This document shows, piece after piece, positions 1 to 9,486 of a DNA stretch of 64,000 nucleotides. This DNA is from Enterovibrio baiacu (GTDB lineage Bacteria > Pseudomonadota > Gammaproteobacteria > Enterobacterales > Vibrionaceae), in the NCBI RefSeq assembly GCF_004120195.1, contig NZ_SCHN01000021.1, positions 94 through 64,093 on the forward strand. The letters are read 5' to 3'. Under the pieces are notes generated by a model. It was given only the letters and a program-made list of their open reading frames with translations. It was not told the origin of the DNA and made no database searches. A program made the position numbers and the translations under genes. How positions within the stretch are numbered: the stretch's first letter is position 1; the number at the start of each line of letters is the position of its first letter.

Positions 1-186
1 AGGTCGTTGCAAAGGGTTTGCCCGTACAAATCCATCACCCGCATCACGCTCGAAATATCGGACTGCAAAGTCAGGCTTTTTTCGTTTTGGTCATGCATTG
101 TCATAACCCTCAGGTCGTTGCAAAGGGTTTGCCCGTACAAATCCATCACCCACATCACGCTCGAAATATCGGACTGCAAAGTCAGG
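1..186. repeat. 111-bp direct tandem repeat, two copies, cut by left edge
   Basis: A unit beginning AGGTCGTTGCAAAGGGTTTG starts at base 1 and again at base 112, so the period is 111 bp. The first 75 bases of the copies differ at only a few positions; the array probably continues to the left. Because 111 is 37 codons, the minus strand reads through both copies in one frame with a 37-residue repeat (containing VMDLYGQTLCND). A possible ATG for that frame lies at base 155 (minus), but no ribosome binding site precedes it and an in-frame stop lies just upstream. Several plus frames are also open, so coding is unproven. The unit is too long and has no spacer structure for a CRISPR array. Confidence 0.75.
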
Positions 187-309
187 TTGTTTTATCGTTT
201 CTGCTATGTCCCTTCTCAATACCTATTCCCTTAATTTGGCCACTTCTATAGGTAATTTCTCTGTGTTAGGTTATTGGACTGGTTATCTAGGACAGATGAG
301 AGAACTTAC

Positions 310-804
310 ATGGCCGCTTCTGATACGTCGAACCTCGACCGCATAGATATCGAGATCCTCCGCATTCTTCAATCTAATGGGCGATTACCTGTCGTTGAAT
401 TAGCAAAACGGGTGAACCTCACAACAACACCTTGTTCGGAGCGCGTTAAGCGATTAGAGAGGGAAGGGTATATCTCGGGTTATCACGCGGATATCTCAGC
501 AGAGAAGCTTGGGCTTGAAGTTGTGGTATTCATTCATATCCGATTAGACCAAACGAACTTGTCGATTTTCGATAAATTCGCTAAATCGGCACTACTGATC
601 CCTGAAATTGAAGAGTGTTACTCCTTGTCCGGAGACTTTGATGCAATGATTAAAATCCGTGTAAAAAACATAAAAGCCTACCAACAATTTATGTCTTCTC
701 GAATCATTCAACTACCTGGTGTTATTCAAACCCGCAGTGAAATCGTGATTGCTGAATACAAACGAAGTGCAGGGATCAACCCCGAGTTGATATCTCCTTC
801 GTAA
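310..804 (+). CDS. Lrp/AsnC-family transcriptional regulator
   Basis: A 164-residue protein, the exact usual length of Lrp. The N-terminal winged helix-turn-helix (about residues 10-60) contains LDRIDIEILRILQ and the Lrp-like TPCSERVKRLEREGYI. The C-terminal RAM ligand-binding domain (about 75-150) contains the typical SGDFDAMIKIRV and LPGVIQTRSEIV. The ATG used follows a GAGAGA stretch; a TTG twelve codons upstream would give a longer form without better support. It lies directly upstream of a CtlX-like amidinohydrolase gene on the same strand, with twin palindromes between them, so it probably senses an amino acid such as arginine, citrulline or proline and controls that gene (inference). 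It differs enough from global Lrp to be a local paralogue. Confidence 0.88.
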   Translation: MAASDTSNLDRIDIEILRILQSNGRLPVVELAKRVNLTTTPCSERVKRLEREGYISGYHADISAEKLGLEVVVFIHIRLDQTNLSIFDKFAKSALLIPEIEECYSLSGDFDAMIKIRVKNIKAYQQFMSSRIIQLPGVIQTRSEIVIAEYKRSAGINPELISPS

Positions 805-854
805 TCATCGAGCGCCTAGGTTAAGAGAAAGTGACGGGATGGTTCTGTGCTATA

Positions 855-901
855 AAGGTAAATTACCTTAATTATCCTTTAATGAAAGGTAAGTTACCTT
901 T
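855..901. promoter_or_regulatory. Twin palindromic operators, AAGGTAA-N-TTACCTT
   Basis: Two near-identical perfect palindromes lie in the 197-bp gap between the Lrp-family gene and the CtlX-like gene. The first is AAGGTAA-A-TTACCTT at 855-869; the second is AAAGGTAA-G-TTACCTTT at 885-901. Their centres (862 and 893) are 31 bp apart, about three helical turns, so two dimers would bind the same face of the DNA. A further half-site (TAGGTAA) lies near 927. Dyads of about 15 bp in phased arrays are typical of Lrp/AsnC proteins; assignment to the adjacent regulator is inference. Confidence 0.7.
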
Positions 902-1001
902 GGTTATGCAAAAGGCGCCTGTAATTTAGGTAAATGTCTCTCCAGAGTGTTACTAAAATAAACCTCATAATAACAATGTTAATAAAATGTTGAGGTGTAA
1001 G

Positions 1002-1970
1002 ATGGTCGCACCAGCGCTTAGAGATATGATCCCTGCTCCAAAAGAATACGTGCACTCGACCAATGCGGTAGTGATGGTGCCGCCTGTCGATTTTAAATTC
1101 AATGCCGAAACCAGTGCTGACAACGAGTTTCAGAAGAAACTGGCGCTTACGGACGCAGAAGTTCGTCAAAAAGCCTTGTCTGAATTTAACGGTATGGTGG
1201 AGTTGCTTCGTCGTCATGGCGTGAATGTGACGGTGATGAATTATCCGCAAAGCAAAGACGAAACGCCGGATGCGGTCTTTCCTAATAATTGGTTTTCGAC
1301 CTCTCCGGCGGGGGATGTGTATTTGTTTCCGATGGCATGTGAAAACCGTCGTCGGGAAGTGAGAACGCCTCAATTAATAGCCTCTCTCGCTGCGCAAGGC
1401 TTCAAGGTGTTAGATGTGCAGGAAATTGGTGACATAAAAACGCCGCAGTCCTTTTTAGAAAGCACCGGTGTCATGATCATGGATCATATTAACGCCACCA
1501 TTTATGCCGCGTTGTCTGTTCGCTGTGACCGTGAGTTGCTCCAGCAATTTGCGGAACAAGCCGGGTTTAAAGAGGTGGTCTTTTTTGACACCAAAATGGC
1601 GTCAGGGCAGGCGGTCTACCACTCCAATGTCATGATGGCGGTGGGCGAAGAGTTTGCGGTGATCTGCGACGAGATCATTGAAGAATTCGAGCGTCGCCGT
1701 GTGCTTTCATCGCTGCAGAAAACCAAAGACGTTATTTCGATCACCGAAGAGCAGATGAACCACTTCTGCGGTAACATTCTGCAACTGCGTAATGACAGAA
1801 ATGAAAAACTCATCGTCATGTCGATGTCCGCATACAATGCGTTCACGAAAGAGCAGAAAGATGTGCTTCGTCGTCATGGTCACCTTATTCCCATTGATGT
1901 TTCGACGATTGAGACCATCGGTGGCGGGAGCGTGCGTTGTATGCTGGCGGAGAACTTTCTTCCTCGGTAG
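1002..1970 (+). CDS. CtlX-like amidinohydrolase (arginine deiminase-related)
   Basis: A 322-residue guanidine-group-modifying enzyme of the arginine deiminase / amidinotransferase fold, closest in motif to the citrulline-utilisation hydrolase CtlX. Visible motifs are TPDAVFPNNWFS at residues 88-99, FLESTGVMIMDH near the middle, VYHSNVMMAVGEEFAV, and the C-terminal GGGSVRCMLAENFLP, whose Cys313 is the expected catalytic nucleophile. Members of this fold hydrolyse guanidino or ureido groups of arginine-type substrates; the exact substrate here is not determined. The ATG chosen has GAGGTG four bases upstream; an ATG five codons earlier lacks a good site. The upstream Lrp-type regulator and twin palindromes suggest amino-acid-responsive control. 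Probably monocistronic, since a terminator follows. Confidence 0.8.
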   Translation: MVAPALRDMIPAPKEYVHSTNAVVMVPPVDFKFNAETSADNEFQKKLALTDAEVRQKALSEFNGMVELLRRHGVNVTVMNYPQSKDETPDAVFPNNWFSTSPAGDVYLFPMACENRRREVRTPQLIASLAAQGFKVLDVQEIGDIKTPQSFLESTGVMIMDHINATIYAALSVRCDRELLQQFAEQAGFKEVVFFDTKMASGQAVYHSNVMMAVGEEFAVICDEIIEEFERRRVLSSLQKTKDVISITEEQMNHFCGNILQLRNDRNEKLIVMSMSAYNAFTKEQKDVLRRHGHLIPIDVSTIETIGGGSVRCMLAENFLPR

Positions 1971-2006
1971 TAGCGCCATTCCATTGTAAGCGCGTTGTCT
2001 CTGAAT

Positions 2007-2033
2007 AGCCCCGTCTCTCGATGGGGCTTTTTT
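2007..2033 (+). terminator. Rho-independent terminator of the CtlX-like gene
   Basis: Six-base-pair stem AGCCCC / GGGGCT around a ten-base loop, followed by five T residues, 36 bases after the stop codon. Confidence 0.8.
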
Positions 2034-2113
2034 GTTTTCTAAACGCCACATATTTTTGGCGTCGTCTCCTAAAGCGCCGTTAAACGCAATTAGTTGCACA
2101 ATTGGGTATCCGT

Positions 2114-2143
2114 CTTATTCTTAAGAGAGTCTATAAGAATAAG
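2114..2143. promoter_or_regulatory. 10-bp perfect inverted repeat upstream of the DHH gene
   Basis: CTTATTCTTA at 2114-2123 and its exact reverse complement TAAGAATAAG at 2134-2143, separated by ten bases. It ends 51 bases before the DHH gene start. There is no T-tract, so it is more likely an operator or a leader hairpin than a terminator. Confidence 0.5.
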
Positions 2144-2194
2144 TTAGTTAGCAATAAGAGGGGAATGTCTCCACCTCGATAAGGGAGAGTTGCT

Positions 2195-3127
2195 ATGCCG
2201 GAAAGACGATACCGCCTTATCACTCGAAGTGATTTCGATGGGTTAGTGTGTGCGGTACTGCTCAAGCACATCGACTTGATTGACGACATCAAGTTCGTTC
2301 ATCCGAAGGATATGCAAGACGGTGTGATCGACATTAACGAGTACGACATAACCACTAACCTTCCTTACAGCCCGAACGCTCACCTTTGTATTGACCACCA
2401 TGCGTCTGAATTAATCCGAAACGGAGAACTCAGTCCTAACCACATTATCGACCCGGATGCGCCTTCTGCGGCGCGCGTTGTATGGAAGCATTTTGGCGGC
2501 GACAGCACGTTCCCGTCTGAATGGGACGAAATGATGGAAGAAGTGGACAAGGGGGATTCGGCGCAATACACCAAAGATGAAGTTTTATACCCGGCAGGAT
2601 GGGGCTTGCTGAACTTCATTATGGATTCCCGCACAGGGCTTGGTCGATTCCAAGACTTCCGCATCTCTAACTATCAATTGATGATGGATTTGATCGACCA
2701 CTGTCGTGATAAGAACATTGATGAAATCATGCAGCTGGAAGACGTGAAAGAGCGTGTTGATCTGTACTTTAGTCATCGCGAGAAGTTTCAAGAGCAGCTG
2801 CGTCGTTGTGGTTCCGTGTGTGGCAACTTGGTGATTCTGGACCTTCGCCATGAAGATAAGATTTGGGCGGGAAATCGCTTCGAGATATACGCGCTGTTTC
2901 CCCAGTGTAATATTTCTATTCACGTGCTTTGGGGTTTCAAAAAGCAAAACACCGTGTTTGCGTGTGGTAAATCCATCTTTGATAAATCATCGAACACCAA
3001 CATTGGCGAGTTGATGCTGAATTTCGGTGGTGGTGGGCATGAAAACGCGGGAACTTGCCAAGTGCCTAATGAAATGGCGGCGCAGATCCAAGATGATCTG
3101 ATTGTGAGGATCAACACCGACGGCTAG
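2195..3127 (+). CDS. DHH-family phosphoesterase (exopolyphosphatase-like)
   Basis: A 310-residue cytoplasmic protein of the DHH superfamily, which uses two metal ions to cleave phosphodiester or phosphoanhydride bonds. Visible motifs are RSDFDG (residues 11-16, metal-binding aspartates), CIDHHAS with the DHH triad at 67-69, and the C-terminal DHHA1 signature GGGGHENAG around 278-286. Many bacterial members are annotated exopolyphosphatase, but others act on small nucleotides or nano-RNA, so the substrate is open. The start is preceded by AAGGGAGAG. It stands alone between the inverted repeat upstream and a bidirectional terminator downstream. Confidence 0.83.
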   Translation: MPERRYRLITRSDFDGLVCAVLLKHIDLIDDIKFVHPKDMQDGVIDINEYDITTNLPYSPNAHLCIDHHASELIRNGELSPNHIIDPDAPSAARVVWKHFGGDSTFPSEWDEMMEEVDKGDSAQYTKDEVLYPAGWGLLNFIMDSRTGLGRFQDFRISNYQLMMDLIDHCRDKNIDEIMQLEDVKERVDLYFSHREKFQEQLRRCGSVCGNLVILDLRHEDKIWAGNRFEIYALFPQCNISIHVLWGFKKQNTVFACGKSIFDKSSNTNIGELMLNFGGGGHENAGTCQVPNEMAAQIQDDLIVRINTDG

Positions 3128-3171
3128 ATTTCCTTCTCAGCCGAACAGTCAGTGACGTAAAAGAGACCAAT

Positions 3172-3198
3172 AAAAAAGTCGGGCATACCCGACTTTTT
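3172..3198. terminator. Bidirectional terminator between convergent genes
   Basis: Perfect stem AGTCGGG / CCCGACT with a four-base loop (CATA), flanked by A6 on the left and T5 on the right. It can end both the DHH gene (plus) and the RimK-like operon (minus). Confidence 0.88.
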
Positions 3199-3226
3199 CT
3201 GTTTTTATCGTTTGTAAAAGCGAGGG

Positions 3227-4213
3227 TTAATTCGCGGGTGTGTAGGTGCCAACAAAGTGCTTCGCGCAGTAAGCCACACGTTCTTCTGGCGTCGGCGGTG
3301 CAGCGAGTACGCCCATGCGTTCAATGTGACGCAGGCGCGGCAGCAAGCCACAATCATTGGCGATTTGAATGGCCAAACCCGGACGGGCGTTAAGCTCTAA
3401 CACCATTGGACCTTTTTCTTTGTCCAGCACCATGTCTGTACCTAGGTATCCTAGGCTTGTCATTTCCCACGCGCTGGCGGCTAGGGTTAACAATTGTTCC
3501 CAGTGAGGAACATGCAACTCGGAGAGCGCACGGCCTGTATCTGGATGATGCTCGATAGGGCGGTTAAATTGCACCGCTCTCAGGGCTTTTCCGGTCGCGA
3601 TATCGATGCCGACACCTACCGCGCCTTGGTGAAGGTTTGCTTTACCATCAGAAGCGGATGTTGAAAGACGCATCATCGCCATGACAGGGTAACCTTTAAA
3701 CACGATGACACGAATATCAGGCACGCCTTCGTAGCTGAAACCATCAAAGACATCGTCAAACTGAATGAGATTCTCGACCACCGCGACGTCGTTCTTTCCA
3801 CCCAAGGAGAAAAGACCGGCAAGTGTATTGGTGATATGGCGTTCCACTTCGGTCTTGCTCACTTCTGCACCCGACGGTTTTTTATATACACCCTCTTTGT
3901 TTGAAGTGACCACCAAAATGCCTTTACCGCCTGAGCCTTGAGCGGGTTTGATAACAAAACCCGGCCAGTCTTTCACCATGTCATGAATGGATGGCACGCT
4001 GTGCTGTTCGCTGATAACGCCGATTAGCTCAGGTACTGTCGCCCCCGCATGTTGTGCGATGGTTTTTGTCTTGAGCTTGTCGTCCACCAACGGGAACAAC
4101 TTACGATTGTTATAACGTCCGATGTAGCTGATGTTGCGACGGTTCATGCCCATGATACCCGCGCGATTCAGCTTAAAAGGGGACGTGAATTTATTCGTCA
4201 GCAAAGAAAACAT
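3227..4213 (-). CDS. RimK-related alpha-L-glutamate ligase-like protein (ATP-grasp)
   Basis: A 328-residue ATP-grasp protein of the RimK-related family. Visible are KPAQGSGGKGILVV (nucleotide-binding loop, about residues 90-103) and MVLELNARPGLAIQIAN near the C-terminus, which carries the Mg-binding Glu/Asn. Family members join an amino acid, often glutamate, to a carboxylate at the expense of ATP. It is the last gene of a three-gene operon, four bases after the 7TM transglutaminase-like gene, an arrangement seen across gammaproteobacteria. The genetic link suggests peptide or amino-acid ligation coupled to an envelope protease/transglutaminase-like pair; the substrate is unknown. Confidence 0.85.
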   Translation of the reverse strand: MFSLLTNKFTSPFKLNRAGIMGMNRRNISYIGRYNNRKLFPLVDDKLKTKTIAQHAGATVPELIGVISEQHSVPSIHDMVKDWPGFVIKPAQGSGGKGILVVTSNKEGVYKKPSGAEVSKTEVERHITNTLAGLFSLGGKNDVAVVENLIQFDDVFDGFSYEGVPDIRVIVFKGYPVMAMMRLSTSASDGKANLHQGAVGVGIDIATGKALRAVQFNRPIEHHPDTGRALSELHVPHWEQLLTLAASAWEMTSLGYLGTDMVLDKEKGPMVLELNARPGLAIQIANDCGLLPRLRHIERMGVLAAPPTPEERVAYCAKHFVGTYTPAN

Positions 4214-4217
4214 GGCG

Positions 4218-5723
4218 TTAATCCTTCACCAGCGGCTTGAAGCGTTTTAGCTCGCTCAAGCGATAACCCGTGTAGTTACCCAGCATCAAAATAACGGCCA
4301 GAATCACCAACTGAATACCGATGAAGTTAAACGTAATGTGGCGAACGAAATCATTGGTCATTGCCATGTAAACCAGCACGGCAGTAAGCAAAGAACCACC
4401 ACCTTGAACAATCACTTCTTTCGCGCCTTCCTCTTCCCAAAGAATCGACATACGTTCGATGGTCCAGGAAAGAATGATCATTGGGAAGAAGGTAATCGTG
4501 AGGCCTTCCACCAAGCCAATCTTAAAGGCGACGACGGTGAACACGGAGATAATCAGAATCACCGTGATGATCACGGCCGAGATTCGAGCAACGAGCAGCA
4601 AATTCAACCGCGACAAGTAGCTTCGGATGATCAAACCTGTACCGACAATCAGCAAGAAGCCGACAATACCCGGCACCAACTGCGTTTGGACAAATGCGAC
4701 GGCAATAAGGACAGGCATGAAAGTGCCCGACGTTTTAAGACCAATAAGCACGCGCAGCATGACCACAATCAGCGCACCAATAGGGATGAGCATGATGGTT
4801 TTGAACATCGCTTGCTCTTCGATCGGCAGACTGTGAATGGAGAAGTTCAGCAGGCTTTCTGCTTGGATCTTTTCATCGGTGGCTTGTTGCGGGCTGATAT
4901 CTTGCGCAATGATGGAGAAGCTAACTTGGCTATTTGTGCCGCCCATGACTTCAAGCAGTGGGGTGCCTTTTTGATTCCAAATCATCAAGTTCTTGGTGGT
5001 GTCTAATGCGCCTGTATCGAGGTTAAACAGCTCCCATTTGTCATTATTCCAAATTTCGACCATCGGAATAATGCTTTGGCGACGACGACCATCTTCCAGT
5101 TGCAACGCACCGACGACACGCGCATGAATGCCTTCTAAAGAAAGGATCGCCGAGATTGCATCGGCTTTACTCATTTCTTTTGTTAGCAAGCCTGCATTTT
5201 GGCTTTCATTGTCGTTGAATTGCTTAATCAACTCGCGCGTGAGAGTGCTGTTATCCGCAGAGCGTTGACGCGCCTGAGACAGCATGGCTTCTGCTGCGGT
5301 CATCAATGGGCTATCAAGAATGGCGGGCTTAGCGTCTCCGATAGGTGGCTCAGTGGGGAATCTTGCGTTCTTATCCACCAACATCTGGTTTTTGAAATAG
5401 AGAATTTGGTTACCGTAGGCCTCGCGTTTCGTCCATTCTGCGCGACGCCCGTTTTCGGTGTTTACCAGCGCAAAACCATAACCGGGCGAACTGGTATTCT
5501 CATTAATCAGGGTAAAACCTTGTTGTGTATCTGGCGTGGCGAGTGAAATTTTCACCGGATCGCCTTTTGCCTGAAACTCGACGCGGGCTTCCACTTCCCA
5601 CACTTGATGTTCTTGTCCTGCTGTCCACGGCACGCCGTAAACATCATGACGATATAGACTCATGCCAAGACCAACAATGATCAGCATGGTGATGAGTAAG
5701 TAGAAAGGAACGCGTGAAGTCAT
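4218..5723 (-). CDS. Inactive-transglutaminase-like protein with C-terminal 7TM domain
   Basis: A 501-residue inner-membrane protein. An N-terminal membrane segment (about residues 7-25) is followed by a large soluble, probably periplasmic, region with a transglutaminase-like segment (about 160-260) and then about seven hydrophobic helices from residue 310 to near the C-terminus. The transglutaminase fold in this family lacks an obvious full Cys-His-Asp triad, hence the name inactive transglutaminase with 7TM. It is the middle gene of the operon, downstream of the retropepsin-like lipoprotein and upstream of the RimK-like ligase. Function is unknown; the family is thought to present or bind peptides at the membrane (inference). 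Confidence 0.82.
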   Translation of the reverse strand: MTSRVPFYLLITMLIIVGLGMSLYRHDVYGVPWTAGQEHQVWEVEARVEFQAKGDPVKISLATPDTQQGFTLINENTSSPGYGFALVNTENGRRAEWTKREAYGNQILYFKNQMLVDKNARFPTEPPIGDAKPAILDSPLMTAAEAMLSQARQRSADNSTLTRELIKQFNDNESQNAGLLTKEMSKADAISAILSLEGIHARVVGALQLEDGRRRQSIIPMVEIWNNDKWELFNLDTGALDTTKNLMIWNQKGTPLLEVMGGTNSQVSFSIIAQDISPQQATDEKIQAESLLNFSIHSLPIEEQAMFKTIMLIPIGALIVVMLRVLIGLKTSGTFMPVLIAVAFVQTQLVPGIVGFLLIVGTGLIIRSYLSRLNLLLVARISAVIITVILIISVFTVVAFKIGLVEGLTITFFPMIILSWTIERMSILWEEEGAKEVIVQGGGSLLTAVLVYMAMTNDFVRHITFNFIGIQLVILAVILMLGNYTGYRLSELKRFKPLVKD

Positions 5724-5761
5724 TTTGTCCTCATTAATTGCACTGATACTGACTCAGTGGC

Positions 5762-6523
5762 TTATTTAGCGTCGGCTACGTATTTCGGGTGGATATATGA
5801 TTTGCTGACATCAACAACCGCTATATCTTTGAAAAATTCGCGACCCAACAAGACGGGAAATTCCATGTGTGAGCGGTCTGCTAGGGTGAACTGTGCTTTT
5901 TCGTGCAAGTTACCAAGGCGAACGCGAAGTTCGACGACAGGACGACGCTCAAGTTGTTCTGTGGAGGCTTGGCGGATTTTAACCCAGCGCTTCACTGGCG
6001 CTTCGAGTGATTCTTCCGGCTCAATATCGCCTTTTTCATTTTTGGTGTGCGCGAGGGTGAAGCTGACCCACGTTTTCCCGTCGCGTTCAAATTCTTGAAT
6101 GTTGGTGGCGTTCAATGATGAGGTGGTTGCACCAGTATCGATGCGCGCTTTGAAATTGGCGTTTGCCGCATTCATCCATACCCACTCTTGCTCACCCAGG
6201 ATGGCCTTGTTGTCTGCCAACGGCACAGGCACTTTCTTTTCTACGTAGACAATTTCAGGCTCAGGGCGGTTTGCCGCTTCTCGTGCTTGGTTTTTGCGCA
6301 TGATATTGAGCGTTTCTGTCAGCTCATTCACTTGCGACTCTAGCGTGGTGATCTGAGTTTGCTGTTCTGTGAGTCCACCACTAAGCGTTGACAGGTCGTC
6401 TTGAATTGACGTTTCTACGTTATTTATTGCGTCCAAGGTTTGCTGATGCTGCTGTTGTGACGTGATCGTACAACCAGAAAGTGCAGCAGAAAAAAGAATC
6501 AGCAATCCGATGCGAGTTGGCAT
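5762..6523 (-). CDS. Retropepsin-like lipoprotein (ATP-dependent zinc protease family)
   Basis: A 253-residue lipoprotein. The N-terminus has a lipobox LSGC with the lipidated Cys18 followed by Thr, so outer-membrane sorting is expected. Residues 25-85 form a Gln/Thr-rich coiled coil. The C-terminal domain is a retropepsin-type aspartic protease fold with RIDTGATTSS, catalytic Asp129-Thr130-Gly131; the name ATP-dependent zinc protease is the database label for the family, not something seen here. It is the first gene of the operon, and its 38-base gap to the 7TM gene fits co-transcription. Together the three genes suggest an envelope peptide-processing pathway. Confidence 0.83.
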   Translation of the reverse strand: MPTRIGLLILFSAALSGCTITSQQQHQQTLDAINNVETSIQDDLSTLSGGLTEQQTQITTLESQVNELTETLNIMRKNQAREAANRPEPEIVYVEKKVPVPLADNKAILGEQEWVWMNAANANFKARIDTGATTSSLNATNIQEFERDGKTWVSFTLAHTKNEKGDIEPEESLEAPVKRWVKIRQASTEQLERRPVVELRVRLGNLHEKAQFTLADRSHMEFPVLLGREFFKDIAVVDVSKSYIHPKYVADAK

Positions 6524-6579
6524 GAGAAGCTCCGTGCTGGGTGATTAAGGAGTTGATTTTAGGGCGTTAGTCTAGCCTG

Positions 6580-6604
6580 AAAAAAAGGGCGCGAGAAGCG
6601 CCCT
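6580..6604 (-). terminator. Terminator of cmoAB
   Basis: Perfect 7-bp stem AGGGCGC / GCGCCCT with a GAGAA loop. Read on the minus strand it is followed by T6 (A6 at 6580-6585 on the plus strand), ten bases after the cmoB stop. Confidence 0.85.
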
Positions 6605-6614
6605 ATGTCATAGA

Positions 6615-7586
6615 TCAGTCAGGATTCTTGGCTACAAGGATAGCACGCTTCGGTGCTGGGTAGCCCTCAATTGTCTTGGTTGGGTCGTTAGGATCCAAGT
6701 AGTCTGGCAGAGAGTTGTGGGTCATCCACCCCGTGGTACGCTGCTCGTCGGTGGTTGTTACACATTCATCAACAATGCGCACATCAACAAATCCCACCTT
6801 TTCTAACCAGACTTTCAGTGCTTTAGCTGATGGGAAAAAGTACACATTTCGCATTTGAGCATATCTGTCAAACGGAACCAATACCGCATTTTCGTCACCA
6901 TCGATGACCAAGGTTTCCAGCACCAACTCGCCGTTTTTCACCAATTGGTTCTTTAATTGAATCAAGTGATCCAACGGTGAACGACGATGATAGAGCACGC
7001 CCATACTAAACACGGTGTCGAACGCTTTTAGCTCTGGCAGGCGTTCAATACCTAAAGGCAATAGATGTGCGCGTTGGTCGTTACCCATTAAACGACGAAT
7101 CGCTTCAAACTGAACAAGGAAGAGTTCAGATGGGTCTATGCCCACGGTAAGTTCTGCGCCTTCACCCAGCATACGCCACATGTGGTAGCCGTTGCCGCAA
7201 CCCACGTCTAAAACATAGCGACCTTTCAGTGGTGAGATATGCGGAAGTACACGATCCCATTTCCAATCTGAACGCCACTCAGTGTCAATGTCGATCCCGT
7301 GAACACGGTATGGGCCTTTTCGCCATGGGTGGAAAGAACGTAGCAAGTTCTCTAACTTTGCGCGCTGGCCTTCTGGCAATTCGTCATCGCTGCCTACGGT
7401 TACGCTGTCTTTCAGGTCAATCGTAGACGGTGCATCTGTTGGGATTTTTTTCAGCACACGCATCCACTTTGGCATGTCACCGTGTGGAAGGTCTTGCCAT
7501 TCTGCCAGTTGTGCTGGCAGAACATTCAGCCAGTTTTGAAGGCGATTTTTAGCGATGAGTTGATAGAAGTCAGAAAAGTCGAACAT
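6615..7586 (-). CDS. cmoB: tRNA U34 carboxymethyltransferase CmoB
   Basis: A 323-residue SAM-fold enzyme that transfers the carboxymethyl group of carboxy-SAM to 5-hydroxyuridine 34 of tRNA, giving 5-carboxymethoxyuridine (cmo5U), which lets these tRNAs read extra wobble codons. Visible are the CmoB-specific N-terminus ([18 protein letters not shown]), the central [13 protein letters not shown], the Rossmann glycine motif [15 protein letters not shown] and the family motif [15 protein letters not shown]. Length matches the E. coli protein. It is downstream of cmoA with a 65-base gap, the usual operon, and ends at a clear terminator. Confidence 0.96.
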   Translation of the reverse strand: MFDFSDFYQLIAKNRLQNWLNVLPAQLAEWQDLPHGDMPKWMRVLKKIPTDAPSTIDLKDSVTVGSDDELPEGQRAKLENLLRSFHPWRKGPYRVHGIDIDTEWRSDWKWDRVLPHISPLKGRYVLDVGCGNGYHMWRMLGEGAELTVGIDPSELFLVQFEAIRRLMGNDQRAHLLPLGIERLPELKAFDTVFSMGVLYHRRSPLDHLIQLKNQLVKNGELVLETLVIDGDENAVLVPFDRYAQMRNVYFFPSAKALKVWLEKVGFVDVRIVDECVTTTDEQRTTGWMTHNSLPDYLDPNDPTKTIEGYPAPKRAILVAKNPD

Positions 7587-7651
7587 GGCGTATAAGTCTG
7601 TCTGTTAATGTATTTATCGAGTACTGAATATGAGTGCGCGTGTGTCTTCGT

Positions 7652-8398
<747 letters not shown>

Positions 8399-8646
8399 CT
8401 ATGCTTACCGGCACGTTTTTCAGATCCTGACATGCGGTGAAAAATACAAGTGTGGTACCTGCATCCAGCAAATACCAAAAGGGCGCGTATTGTAGTGAAT
8501 TTTGCTTTTGTTGTCTCTAATTACGGGGATATTCAATTATATGAACCCTAATTTTGTTGATCATATGGCATCAGAAAGTAAGAGAAGGCTACGATTCTCT
8601 TTCTTATTTATGCTATAAAAGTAAGGATCTCTTGAGGATATTCACA

Positions 8647-9417
8647 ATGTTAGAGCAAGCAGTACCGAATAAAAGCGGCGATGATGCAACGTTAAGCCGT
8701 AAGCAAGTGGCCATGCGTGAGCGTGAAAGTGAGCTATTGGATATTGCGTGTGGCATTGTGGAACGTGAAGGGTTTGCACAACTCAACATGGATAAAGTGG
8801 CTGCGGCTAGCCCGTATTCGAAAGGGACGATATACAACCACTTCAACAGTAAAGAAGACTTGTTTGCCGCGCTTGCTATTCAAGCGTTAGGTAAAAAGAT
8901 CCCGTTGTTCAAACGGGCGCTCGATTTCGAAGGCTCTAGCCGTGAAAAGCTCATCGCCATGCACGTTGGCATGCACCTCTTCTCTCGGCTTTCCCCCATT
9001 CTCGCGATGTGTGCATTGGTGAGTCGTACACCGGCAGTGACAGAAAAAAGTGCACCAGAGCGTCTCGAAAAATTGAACACGCTTGAAGAGTTGGTTGTGT
9101 CATTGGGTGATCAATTCATCGAGCTTGGCCAAAGTTCCGGTGACATCGTCCTCGCGCCAGGTATCACGAGTGACAGTATTGTGTTCGCAAACTGGGCAAT
9201 GGCATTTGGTACCAGCTCCTTGGTGAATAATGCGACGCAAAGTAGCTGTATCTCTCGCCAACTCGGCACCAATATTGTGCTTCAAAACCTTAATTTCCTC
9301 CTCGATGGTATGCGTTGGGCACCTTTATCTTGCGATTTTGATTACCAAAAAACGTGGGAACGTGCTGAAACCGAACTTTTCGGAAATGAAATCGCCCTCC
9401 TCGAAAATCAATCATAG
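8647..9417 (+). CDS. TetR-family regulator of the adjacent RND operon
   Basis: A 256-residue TetR protein. The N-terminal helix-turn-helix (about residues 20-75) includes LDIACGIVEREGFAQLNMDKVAA and SPYSKGTIYNHFNSKEDLF, typical of TetR. The C-terminal part is the ligand-binding and dimer domain. The ATG used has GAGGA nine bases upstream; a start 31 codons earlier would add an unlikely tail. It is followed by four copies of a TTGACG-N3-CGTCAA dyad in the gap before the RND gene, so it most likely represses that operon and perhaps responds to a lipid-like or toxic ligand (inference). Confidence 0.9.
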   Translation: MLEQAVPNKSGDDATLSRKQVAMRERESELLDIACGIVEREGFAQLNMDKVAAASPYSKGTIYNHFNSKEDLFAALAIQALGKKIPLFKRALDFEGSSREKLIAMHVGMHLFSRLSPILAMCALVSRTPAVTEKSAPERLEKLNTLEELVVSLGDQFIELGQSSGDIVLAPGITSDSIVFANWAMAFGTSSLVNNATQSSCISRQLGTNIVLQNLNFLLDGMRWAPLSCDFDYQKTWERAETELFGNEIALLENQS

Positions 9418-9437
9418 CTGCGATAAATGTATCATTG

Positions 9438-9452
9438 TTGACGATTCGTCAA
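9438..9452. promoter_or_regulatory. TetR operator copy 1
   Basis: TTGACGA-T-TCGTCAA, a perfect 15-bp palindrome, 20 bases after the TetR stop. It matches the three other dyads before the RND gene. Confidence 0.75.
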
Positions 9453-9486
9453 AATGAGCTTTAATTTGTTACAATCTTGTACTATA

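Noticed and set aside
1-240. CRISPR array or integron attC cassette site
   Set aside because: The 111-bp unit repeats without spacers and lacks the short 28-36 bp repeat size of CRISPR; it also lacks the inverted-arm structure and GTT core of a vibrio attC site.
4338-5006. 222-residue plus-strand ORF
   Set aside because: It lies fully inside the transglutaminase-like gene on the other strand, has biased composition (Asn/His/Asp rich) and no ribosome binding site.
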